64,000 bases of DNA from Uranotaenia lowii. Taxonomy: Eukaryota; Arthropoda; Insecta; Diptera; Culicidae. Positions 19,829 to 28,756 of the stretch are shown here, piece after piece. How positions within the stretch are numbered: the first letter of the stretch is position 1; every line of letters begins with the position of its first letter. Position numbers and translations under genes: made by a program. The stretch is from NCBI RefSeq assembly GCF_029784155.1, contig NC_073693.1:314503304-314567303 (forward strand). The letters are read 5' to 3'. Below the pieces are notes generated by a model that was not told the DNA's origin, searched no databases, and saw only the letters and a list, made by a program, of their open reading frames with translations.

Positions 19829-22792
19829 CTAAGGGTCCAGCGCCGATTGACCGGCGCATAGGGCTGAGATAAAAGATCTCCACTGCTGGCGATCCGGAGC
19901 CAGCGTCTTCACTTGCTGCCAGCCAAGGTTCTCGTCAACTGTGCGGATTTCAGCGGCTAGACTTCGCCGCCACGAGCTTTTGGGCCTGCCTCTTCTTCGA
20001 TGCCCATCTGGATTCCAGTCAAGCGCCTCTCTGCAAATCTCGTTTTCATCTCTTCGCAGCGTGTGCCCAATCCATCTCCACTTACGTTCTCGAATCTCGA
20101 TTTCTAGCGCCTTTTGATGACACCGGCGATGAAGTTCAACGTTTGAGATCCAGTTGCCAGGCCACCAAGCGCGGATGATGTTCCGCAGGCACCGATTCAC
20201 AAAAACTTGCAGTTTTCGCGTCGTCACCGCATATGTGCACCAAGTCTCACACCCGTACAGCAATACGGATTTGACGTTTGAGTTGAAGATTCGGATCTTA
20301 GTTCGTAGAGAGATCTGGCGTGACCGCCAGATGTTTCGGAGACTCGCAAACGCAAATCGGGCTTTTCTGATCCGGGTTTCGATGTCCTTTTTGGTACCAC
20401 CATCAGGCGTAATCTGGCTACCAAGATACTGGAAGCACTCCACTGTCTCAACCTGTTTTCCAGCTACCACGAAATTGGAACGATTTCCTGTATTGATTTC
20501 CATCGACTTGGTCTTTCCGACATTGATTTTGAGACCTGCTGCCTTGGAGCTTTCGGTGAGGTCATCGAGTTTGCTCTGCATGTCTTGTTGTGTTTGGGCG
20601 AGCAAAACAATATCGTCTGCCAGGTCAAGGTCGTTCAGTTGCTCAATGGTTGAAGGATTCCACGGCAATCCTCGGTTTGGTCTACAGTCAATCGATCCAA
20701 TCAAGATCTCATCCATTACGATGAGAAAAAGTAGCGGTGATAAAATACATCCTTGTCTCACTCCAGCAGTTACCGGGATTGGTTCGGACAAGACACCGTC
20801 GTGCAAGACCTTGCACGAAAATGCCTCGTACTGTGCTTCGATGAGATGGACTAGTTTCTCTGGGACCCCTCTTCGTCTAAGAGCAGCCCAGATGTTTTCG
20901 TGGTTCAGTCGGTCAAATGCTTTTTCGAAATCAACGAACACCAGCAGAAAAGAGTCCTGGAATTCGTTGATTTGTTTCAGTATTATTCGTAGCGTTGTGA
21001 TGTGGTCCACACATGATCTTCCGGATCGGAATCCAGCTTGTTGCCGTCGGAGTGTAGCGTCGATTTTCTCCTGGATCCTGTTCAGGATCACTTTGCAGAG
21101 TACTTTGAGGGTTGTACAGATCAAAGTTATGCCACGCCAGTTACCGCACTCTGTTAGGTCTCCTTTCTTTGGGACCTTTACGAGGATACCCTGCATCCAG
21201 TCGGCTGGGAATGTTGCAGTATCCCAAATGTCAGCGAAAAGACGGTGCAACATTTGTGCTGACAAGGCAGGGTCGGCTTTGAGCATTTCAGCAGGAATGC
21301 AATCGATTCCAGGCGCTTTGTTGGATTTCATGTTCTTGATTGCCGCTTCTATTTCAGCCAGCGAGGGCGCTTCCGAGTTGACGCCATTAATGCGACTTAC
21401 TGTGGGCGCCTCGAGCTGCGGGTTCTGTTGGCCATTGCTATTTGTAACTCGAAAAAGTTGATCAAAATGCTCAGTCCAACGCTTGAGCTGATCTGTTCGA
21501 TCTGTCAGCAGCTGACCTGCTCGGTTTTTCAGCGGCATTCTTGCATTAGTCCTTGCACCACTAAGGCGGCGAGAAATATCATATAATAATCGGATATCTC
21601 CAATGGCGGCGGCTCTTTCTCCCTCTTCGGCTAGGGAGTTTGTCCAGGCTCTCTTGTCTCGTCTACAAGCTCGTTTAACTGCCTTTTCCAGCTCCGCATA
21701 TCGTAAGCGGGCGGCTGCTTTGGCTGACCCGGTACATGCCTGCTCAATTCCGACTTTCGCCTTTCTCCGATCATCGATCATCCTCCAGGTTTCATCCGAC
21801 ATCCATTCACTTCGTCTTCCACAAACTTTACCGAGAGTACCATGGCTCGTCGTGATAAAAGCATTCTTGATTCCACACCACTGTTCTTCGACTGTTCCGT
21901 CTGTCGGCAGCTCCGAGGCTCGGGATTCTAGCTGTTCAACGTATGCCCTTTTCACCTCTGGATTCTCCAACCGGCGGACGTCGTATCGACACCCGACCTT
22001 CTCCTCGCGCCGTTGGACACGCGCAACTCTCAGTCGTATCTCGCCAAGGACGAGGTGATGGTCAGATGCAATGTCTGCGCTTCGCTTGTTGCGGACATCA
22101 AAAAGGCTCCTTCTCCATTTTCGGCTGATGCAGATGTGGTCAATTTGATTTTCTGTTCGGCCATCTCGGGATACCCAAGTGACCTTATGTGCTGGTCGAT
22201 GGGGGAAGAGCGATCCACCGATCACCATGTTGTTGTTGCCACAAAATTCTACAAACAGCTCTCCGTTTTCGCTCATCTGTCCTAGGCCATGGCGCCCCAT
22301 GATGCGCTCAAGGTCCTGATTATCGGAGCCAATCTTTGCGTTGAAGTCGCCTAAGTGGATTTGAATGTCACCCTTCGGAATTCTCTCAACCACGCTGTTC
22401 AATTGACTGTAAAACTGCTCTTTCTCCTGCAAATCGGCAACGTCAGTTGGCGCATAACACTGGACCATTGTAAGGTTTCTAACCCGTGTTCTGAATCTGG
22501 CTACGATTATTCTTTCGTTTATCGGTTCCCATCTTATGAGGGCCGCATGGGCCTGCGGGCTTAACAGGAATCCAACTCCTCGTTCCCGAGTAGCATGTTC
22601 TCCTCGTATGCCAGAGTAAAGCAGTACTTGCCCGGACTGTGTCTTGTGTTCTCCAGTGTTAGGCCAACGGACTTCGCTCAGTCCCAATATCTCTAGCTTG
22701 AGGCGGCTAGCTTCTCTAGCAAGTTGAGCCAGCTTTTCTGGCTGGGCAAGGGTCAAAACATTCCAAGTTCCAATTCTAGTCCGTGTTTTCAT
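19829..22792 (-). CDS. RTE ORF2: APE endonuclease and reverse transcriptase, ~987 aa
   Basis: The first ATG of the frame is at 22792-22790; the upstream TTG and six further codons are open but lack ATG. The endonuclease lies in about residues 5-245: GTWNVLTL, LSEVRW, HLGDFNAKIG, NQIDHI and SDHHLVLG, with all usual catalytic residues. The RT lies in about residues 480-760: NKAPGIDCIPAEML, FVDFEKAFD, GVRQGCILSPLLF and LADD (about residue 723) in place of the more frequent F/YADD. A C-terminal domain with YGCETW, RWIGHTLRR and GRPKSSWRR is typical of RTE. No break anywhere. Role: target-primed reverse transcription. The stop codon lies in the 3'-terminal TAGG repeat, so length change of that repeat could not disturb the frame. 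Confidence 0.94.
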   Translation of the reverse strand: MKTRTRIGTWNVLTLAQPEKLAQLAREASRLKLEILGLSEVRWPNTGEHKTQSGQVLLYSGIRGEHATRERGVGFLLSPQAHAALIRWEPINERIIVARFRTRVRNLTMVQCYAPTDVADLQEKEQFYSQLNSVVERIPKGDIQIHLGDFNAKIGSDNQDLERIMGRHGLGQMSENGELFVEFCGNNNMVIGGSLFPHRPAHKVTWVSRDGRTENQIDHICISRKWRRSLFDVRNKRSADIASDHHLVLGEIRLRVARVQRREEKVGCRYDVRRLENPEVKRAYVEQLESRASELPTDGTVEEQWCGIKNAFITTSHGTLGKVCGRRSEWMSDETWRMIDDRRKAKVGIEQACTGSAKAAARLRYAELEKAVKRACRRDKRAWTNSLAEEGERAAAIGDIRLLYDISRRLSGARTNARMPLKNRAGQLLTDRTDQLKRWTEHFDQLFRVTNSNGQQNPQLEAPTVSRINGVNSEAPSLAEIEAAIKNMKSNKAPGIDCIPAEMLKADPALSAQMLHRLFADIWDTATFPADWMQGILVKVPKKGDLTECGNWRGITLICTTLKVLCKVILNRIQEKIDATLRRQQAGFRSGRSCVDHITTLRIILKQINEFQDSFLLVFVDFEKAFDRLNHENIWAALRRRGVPEKLVHLIEAQYEAFSCKVLHDGVLSEPIPVTAGVRQGCILSPLLFLIVMDEILIGSIDCRPNRGLPWNPSTIEQLNDLDLADDIVLLAQTQQDMQSKLDDLTESSKAAGLKINVGKTKSMEINTGNRSNFVVAGKQVETVECFQYLGSQITPDGGTKKDIETRIRKARFAFASLRNIWRSRQISLRTKIRIFNSNVKSVLLYGCETWCTYAVTTRKLQVFVNRCLRNIIRAWWPGNWISNVELHRRCHQKALEIEIRERKWRWIGHTLRRDENEICREALDWNPDGHRRRGRPKSSWRRSLAAEIRTVDENLGWQQVKTLAPDRQQWRSFISALCAGQSALDP

Positions 22793-22877
22793 GCTAAAAG
22801 TCGTTGCCAAAGTTCCAAATCGGTTATTTCTTCTCTCAGTTTCTGTAACAATACAAGATATCAGGAGCAGTAGGTTG

Positions 22878-23216
22878 TTAGCCTAAAGTCCCTATCCCGC
22901 GATGGGGCTGCCATCTTGGACTTAGCTGGCGGGAGCCGCATTTCATAAATTCAGCCGCTTGCTGCAAGACAGACGCTGTTTGAGCCGCCCCTGACCTGAA
23001 GAACAGACGCTCGGTTGTTGTTGCACGCCGCCCCTGACATGGGGAACAGACGCGTGCGGCCACCTTCTCAGTCTGCATGCGACCAAAGCATCCACCGGGG
23101 TTGGGTACCCGATCTCTGCTTAGGTTACTCGCACCCCAGCCGGCACCGCGGGGAGGTAGAGATAGGAGTTGTGAATAAGAGGTGATATGACCACTATGGG
23201 GTCTCGTGTTGCACAT
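22878..23216 (-). CDS. Possible small ORF1 in the RTE 5' region, 112 aa
   Basis: The 5' region of the RTE is open from an ATG at 23216 to a stop at 22878. The product is Arg/Pro/Gly-rich with several cysteines and matches no domain I know. The DNA is GC-rich and contains an imperfect direct repeat (ccgcccctgac...gaacagacgc at about 22984-23010 and 23029-23053), which may be a promoter repeat and may alone explain the open frame. Some RTE elements have a short ORF1; whether this one is translated is unknown. Low confidence. Confidence 0.3.
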   Translation of the reverse strand: MCNTRPHSGHITSYSQLLSLPPRGAGWGASNLSRDRVPNPGGCFGRMQTEKVAARVCSPCQGRRATTTERLFFRSGAAQTASVLQQAAEFMKCGSRQLSPRWQPHRGIGTLG

Positions 23217-23346
23217 TATCCACCGTTTACCAGCCAAATATAATCTAATCAAATAAATCTAAAGCTAAAACTAAATTATTAGGACTAAATTTACTGCTAA
23301 GAAAATTATCAAAATAAAAATAAAAAATTGCTAAATTAGTGGTTGG

Positions 23347-24135
23347 TTATTGGTTTAGGTTTACTTTGAAGTATTGTATTAGTTTGATCTTGAAAATGTT
23401 TCTATTAGAACTGTTTTTTATATCTTCTGGAAGGCTGTTAAACTTCGTAGGACCAATGAAAGAAATTCGACGTTGACTTAGACAGGTAGAAGCTGTGCTG
23501 CGCATAAGATGGTGAGATTGACGGGTATTATGAAGTCTCCGGCCCGCATTAAATATCAAGTTTTGGTAATGGTTAGACGAGTGCAGATTATCGAATACAT
23601 AAATTACGGTTTGCAAATCGCACATTATAGAGAGAGGTAATATGTTATGAGATCTATCGGAATAAAGTAAGTTGGTTGGGTAAAGACGGGGAAGATTATA
23701 GATTGTTTTAATGCACCGATTCTGGAGGGTTTGTAAACGGGAGAGGAAAGACAATGGTGCTCTACCCCAAACCGCTATCAAATAATATAGACGGGAGTGT
23801 ATAAAGGCAAAATAGAATTTCAGTAAAACATGACGTGGAACAAATGCTTTAACTCTCCATAAAATACCGCTAAAAGATGATATTTGTTTTTGCAATTGAT
23901 CAATGTGGAAGCGCCAGGAAAAAGTTTCGTCTAGAGTTATTCCCAAGTACTTGAAGTGTGTTACCTTTTCTATTTTTGTAGTAGATAGTTTAGGATCGTT
24001 GTGTGCTTCGATTTTTTTCCGGGGAGAGTGAAAAATCATGTACTTTGTTTTAGCAAGATTCAGGGTCAGAAGGTTGGCGGAAAAATAACTATTAAGAACT
24101 CTTAAATCTTCTTCCATATGGTTGATAACTTGCAT
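23347..24135 (-). pseudogene. LINE ORF2 C-terminal part (post-RT 'thumb' region), 5' truncated
   Basis: Open for 262 codons to a stop at 23347. It contains the LNLAKTKYMIF motif that follows the RT catalytic box, the VKYLG-type motif (HFKYLGITLDETFSW), AVWG and the ending NSLPEDIKNS...FK, all characteristic of the C-terminal third of CR1/L2-group ORF2. The endonuclease and RT palm with FADD are missing. The first ATG is simply the first methionine after the truncation near 24135 and is not a true start. Known full-length relatives have 900-1000 residues, so roughly 70% is missing. 5' truncation is the usual outcome of incomplete reverse transcription. The remaining frame is uninterrupted, which suggests moderate age. 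Confidence 0.85.
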
Positions 24136-24216
24136 TAACCATTAACCATAGTTTTAGCTAAAAAACTTCGTAAACCTAGTGTCTGGACACCATTTAGATG
24201 GGGGTAGAACCTATGT

Positions 24217-24320
24217 ATGCTGGTTATCCACCATGGGTGCACGGATTCACCGCAGTTCCTACCTAAGTATGTGCTTACATGCATTATTGAGATTAATTAG
24301 ATCGACAAATCTCCAGTTCT
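24217..24320 (-). repeat. ~100-bp dispersed repeat, copy 1 (inverted copy at 25341-25448)
   Basis: The core ggttatccaccatgggtgca at 24222-24241 and about 30 further bp match the reverse complement of 25378-25430 almost perfectly; weaker similarity runs on to about 24320. Family unknown. Between the two copies (24321-25321) there is AT-rich DNA with no gene; a 78-codon frame at 24673-24909 has no features. Confidence 0.65.
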
Positions 24321-25321
24321 TTTTCAGTAACTTCATTTTTTTTGTGAAAGATTTTATGTGGTTTTATGATCTTCGTGTTCATGGTTTTTTTTTAGCGCAA
24401 TATACAACAATCTAAAAAAAAGTTCATTCTCGGCTGAAAACAACGAATTATAAAACCATTTATAACAGAAAAAGTGATTGTTATACATGGTATACTTATT
24501 TGCAAAGAACCAACTAACTTGAAAATCAGGGAATACAAATTGTTGAAAAAACAATTTGCATTGTTTATTAAAACACCAATTATTTAAAAAAAAAAAAAAA
24601 ACAATATTTTCAATATTCCTTAATAAAGAAAACCGATAGATAAAATATCTTCAAAATGCACTCATATAAATTTTGTTGATTTTTTTTAATCATAGGTTTT
24701 TTTTATTAAGGCATTTTACTTATAAGTTTAATTTTGCCGAGTGGATCAATATTCAATCCATGTTAGTAGAGGAAGGAGCCGTAATAGTTGCGGTGACTCA
24801 ACTGTTAGCTTTCTCTTCTGATTTGGAAGAGGGAAGGGGAACGTTTAGGGCTCAATATCGAAAACGATTTTCCGACGGTACACATTCAGAAGAGTTAACG
24901 GAATTATAAATAAGTAGGACTAAAATGAAACTGCTATTTCACCATCATGCACCGTTTCCTTATCACATTCGTTCTGAAAACATTAATACTGCAAACATAA
25001 ATACTGTTTAAATGATAAAAAGTAATTGAAGCACATTATGGAACTCATGTTACAAACTAGGGTACTACATTCTATAATGTTGAGAACATGTAATGCATTT
25101 GCTCTTCAAAATTCAATATACTAGTATGGAAAAAAGTATGTTAATAATTAATTTACTAAAAATGCAAAAATATTTATTTCGGACCTAGAAAACCTTTCCC
25201 GGGGATCACAATATAAGATTTAAAATCATAGAAACACAGCGCTTGTTGTATTTGAAAAATTAAAGATTCAAACAATTACTACAAATACTTCAACTACTCA
25301 AAAGTCACAAATTTGTACAAA

Positions 25322-25467
25322 ATGTGACCCTTTGGAAATATATTATCGAACTTAATGATCTGAGAATACATTTGAAAACATACTTAGGCAGAAACTGCGG
25401 TGAATCCGTGCACCCATGGTGGATAACCAACATTCAACATACAAACATATGTGACCCTTTGGAAATA
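25322..25467. mobile_element. Short (~108 bp) insertion flanked by 19-bp direct repeats
   Basis: The 19-bp sequence ATGTGACCCTTTGGAAATA occurs at 25322-25340 and again at 25449-25467. The 108 bp between them are the second, inverted copy of the repeat at 24217-24320. Length and perfection of the flanking repeat suggest a LINE-type target duplication around a short retroposed RNA. No poly(A) and no pol III boxes were seen. What RNA it derives from is unknown. Confidence 0.55.
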
Positions 25468-28400
25468 CAATTTTTCAACTTTTATGCAGGATTTCTAACG
25501 GAGTTTCGTCATAAATGCCATTTTTTTAACTTTATGATACGAATGGTTGATGATCAAAAGAATTTTTTACTGTTTTTTCCCAAATTTCTACAGTTAGTAG
25601 CCATTTTGTTCAGTTAGAGGCTAATACATCTGCATTATTTTTAAAAATGTCTCGATAACATGATAATATAACATTAAAATAATAATACTTTCATCGGGAC
25701 ACATATACACTGTTTAAACGATGAAACTTTCGAAAACACACTTTGTAGCCCATATACGTAACTAAAGGTGATACCGTTGCATGATGTTGCAAATTTGCAA
25801 CAGTTAAAAAAAGGCCATTATATCAGACAAAAATTAAAAAAAATCTTCAAATTATATTTAATTGTGTTTATTGCATTACTGAAAATGCGAAAATATTTTT
25901 TCCAGTCAAATTTTTTTTCCTCGGTGCGAATTGGACTAGGTCAAAGTTCTGAAAAATAAGCCTATTTTAACATTTCATATTTTTCAGATTGAAGTTGGTC
26001 TAGTTTGTACATATATACTCGGAAATTCATTTTTTTTAATTGAATGGTATCTTGAAATTAGAAATATGATTGTCATGAAGAAAAAAGTTGATTATTTGAA
26101 TTTCTGCATAATTTACAACAACTTTAATTAATTGTTGCAAATTTGTAACTTTATGGAACGAAGGGTTAAATGCTCTCTGATTTAACTGATTTAAAAAACA
26201 GCTTTTGCATTTTCGGCATCTGAGAAATGGTGAGTTTTGTTAAAGGACCATTTAAATATAACGTAATGTTTCAAGGGGGGAAAGGGTCTAACAGTTCAAG
26301 CAAGCAATAAAATTTGTCACCTATAAATTCAACACGATCAGTTCAAAATCTATGTTGTTTTAAAAAAACAAAATTTATTTTTGAGAGAGGTAGTAAAACA
26401 TACAGTGTCAGTAATTTCTTTTTTTATAAGCTTAGAAACTGAGTAATTTCCTCGTTACTCAACAGAATCGCACTGTTTTTCTCATTTAAAAAGCGATATT
26501 GTATGCAAAATTGTTATTTTTCAAATAAAAAATCCATTATGATTTATCCACCGATGATGTAATCACGAACGTGAACGGCGGTGCTGACTTTCCGCATTAG
26601 CATTTAATTGATCCATCAAATCCCAACAATGTGCCATGCATCTGCCTCATTTAAAATGTATAACGTCAACTCAGCGGGTCCAAATTGCAAATCTTGTTTT
26701 GTCACGGGAATGCAACTACGTCGAATAAAATCCCATTTAGTTGTATCCCAGGCTTCGGCATCATGATTAATGTCGGTCGTTCATTGGAAATGCACTTCAA
26801 TTTCTATTTTCTCTCTAACAAGGTTTTCGCATACCGAACGGCAGCTTCTACTTCTTACTGTGGCGTCATTGCAGCTGAAGTTGAGCTCATTGTTTTGAGC
26901 GAGAACTCTAACCACCATTTCGTGGTCTGTCTCATTTCAGACCGTGGGAAGGTGAAACAGATTGAATTAAAAATGATTTCGAAATTCCTCCGCCTTCTTG
27001 CGGCGAGTAGAGTGACAATTCATTGCAATACATTGAAATGACGAACGGATGAATGACGTTCCTCTCTTTGTTCTGTTCTGATTAAAGGTTGAACTTCAAG
27101 AAACGTAAAATCGATTATAATTGCTTCCTAATGTCACGCTACCAATTATGTCTTCTTCTGTGAATTAGCAAGATAATGCAAAATAGTCGAACAGCTTCAT
27201 GAAAACCGAAAATCCATCATCATTATTCGATAGCAGGGAAAATCGTTAAGAAATTTCCCAGATTCCAATATACTATTCCGCTGTCTGCCAATTCCTCAAC
27301 CGATAGCTCAATTGAAAAACACTATGAAAAAAAAAAATCTAAAAAGTTTAATTTAAGTAATTTAAACGCTTCTGAACAATTAATAGAAAATGAAATTTAA
27401 ATACTACAACATTTTTTGTTTCGAATTTTTTTTACAGTGCAACCAGCTTTCATTATTACAGAGTTCTCCCATCAACCAGCCCTGGAGCGTCATCGCGTCA
27501 TTGTCATGACCAAACCGAATTGCTCTGACGGCAGTCAGTGGTGGAGGAGGAAAAGCTTCGATTCGCGAGCGAGATCCGGTAATGACCATAATGATGAAAT
27601 GAAAATTCCTGGCATTCCTGGCATTCGCCCCAGGGTCTCGACATGGCCATGCTCCATTGAGAGCTACAGGTTGACGATAGAAAATGTCCCGATTTGGAGA
27701 GCGGGTTGGAGCAAAGAAGTTCATCATAATACAGTTCGGTAAGCCATCACTCCGGTGCCGGTGTCATCTGTGACGCAATGTGACCACCATCGAGAAGGAC
27801 TGTGCATTTAGAAAATTAGCCAAATAATTGTGATTGAAAGAATGCTGATTGATTAATTTGATCAACAGACAGTGAAGCTATTTTAAAATAGCAGATCGCA
27901 AAATTCTACAACTGAAGCAAAACAATAGAATAACTGATAAAAGTTAAACTTTTGCTTCAGAAATATTTAATACATTTTATTTCTGTAGTATTCATTTCAC
28001 GACATAACTTGATGTACAGTATTCCTAGTTCTCCAATTTCTCGGACATCCCACATTCGCCAGATCACCTCTGCGCTTCTCGTTCCTACCGGATTCATAGT
28101 GAACACCTGTTTTGCAGGACAGTTGTCCGACATTCTCGCAACATGTCCCGCCCAGCTGTTACAAGTTCGCCACTATCGCTTTTGTCAGAATAATCACGCG
28201 ATTGACGATCTTAAAGAAATCGACAAGTTTGCAATCGATGGCTATGTCAGCTTCAACTCAAGTGTGCTCAACCATAAGCTCATAATAATAAAATGGCACG
28301 TAGCAAATTTCATGTTATGATGCTCAAGGCATCTTTTAATTCAAAGTAGCATCAGAGCAAAAATTTCATTATCCTAACATAAACTGTATTGACTTAATAT

Positions 28401-28718
28401 ATAGATTCCACTTATAACTAAGCACCTGTGTGTTCCTTGGTACCGCTGCCAACAAATCAGCTATCTCTGCTTGAAGACGACGGGGCCCCGGTCTCGAACA
28501 CTGGTTCAAACGGCTACATGCAGTCCGCCCACTTGTGTGAATCAATGTAGGATGCGTGCAAATCCTATGCTCACGTTCACACTAGCACGGCTTTCTTTCC
28601 ACTCAACTCTCACACGGCTAGTTCACTTCTTTCGCTTCTGTTCTCCTTCATGCACACGTGCTCGACTTCGGTACATGCGATCCCATGCGTTCATGCGTAA
28701 GTCTGAGCAAAACGTTTC
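25468..28718. other. Long stretch without recognised gene, with remnants of a MITE
   Basis: 25468-26520 is AT-rich. It includes a right-half copy of the piggyBac-like MITE ending gaacgaagggttaa at about 26168. 26540-27060, 27430-27790 and 28430-28710 are of mixed base composition and look like unique host DNA. Open frames on both strands at 27404-27742 overlap each other and carry no domain. An exon could hide here but nothing supports one. Confidence 0.4.
26122..26168. repeat. piggyBac-like MITE remnant (right half, copy 3)
   Basis: aattaattgttgcaaatttg followed by gaacgaagggttaa matches the right end of the 8874-9036 element. The left half is not recognisable upstream. Confidence 0.6.
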
Positions 28719-28756
28719 ATGATGATGATGATTGATGATGATGATTGATGATGATA
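28719..28756. repeat. ATG/GAT trinucleotide microsatellite with interruptions
   Basis: Three blocks of gatgatgat separated by single extra bases (attg). A simple repeat. Confidence 0.9.

Larger units (their letters stand above)
19816..23251 (-). mobile_element. Full-length RTE-clade LINE with 12-bp target duplication
   Basis: Flanked by identical 12-bp copies of AATAAATCTAAA at 19804-19815 and 23252-23263. On the minus strand it has a GC-rich 5' region (23251 to about 22793), one long intact ORF, and almost no 3' UTR: the stop TAG is the first unit of a TAGG repeat that ends the element (19816-19831). Tetranucleotide tails of this type are typical of RTE elements, as is a single ORF with an APE endonuclease and RT. 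Total 3436 bp. The intact ORF and perfect duplication suggest a recent, possibly competent copy. It sits inside the 3' tail of an older LINE. Confidence 0.92.
19489..24135 (-). mobile_element. 5'-truncated CR1/L2-group LINE, split by a nested RTE insertion
   Basis: The right part (23264-24135, minus strand) encodes the last 262 residues of a LINE ORF2 and the start of its 3' UTR. The RTE insertion at 19816-23251 with its 12-bp target duplication interrupts the 3' UTR. The continuation lies at 19510-19815 and ends in an A-run on the minus strand (the T-run at 19489-19509). The 3' part has a perfect 12-bp inverted repeat, GTTCTCAGCATG at 19588-19599 with its complement at 19655-19666. The link between the two halves is inferred from the nesting; the A-run could belong to a separate insertion. 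No target duplication of the outer element was found. Confidence 0.72.

Noticed and set aside
20154..21461. 435-codon plus-strand open frame
   Set aside because: It is antisense to the RTE reverse transcriptase and has no domain of its own; the RTE frame explains the openness.
27404..27742. Overlapping ~107-codon frames on both strands as a host gene
   Set aside because: Neither has a recognisable domain, a signal peptide or splice context; overlap on opposite strands argues that at least one is chance.
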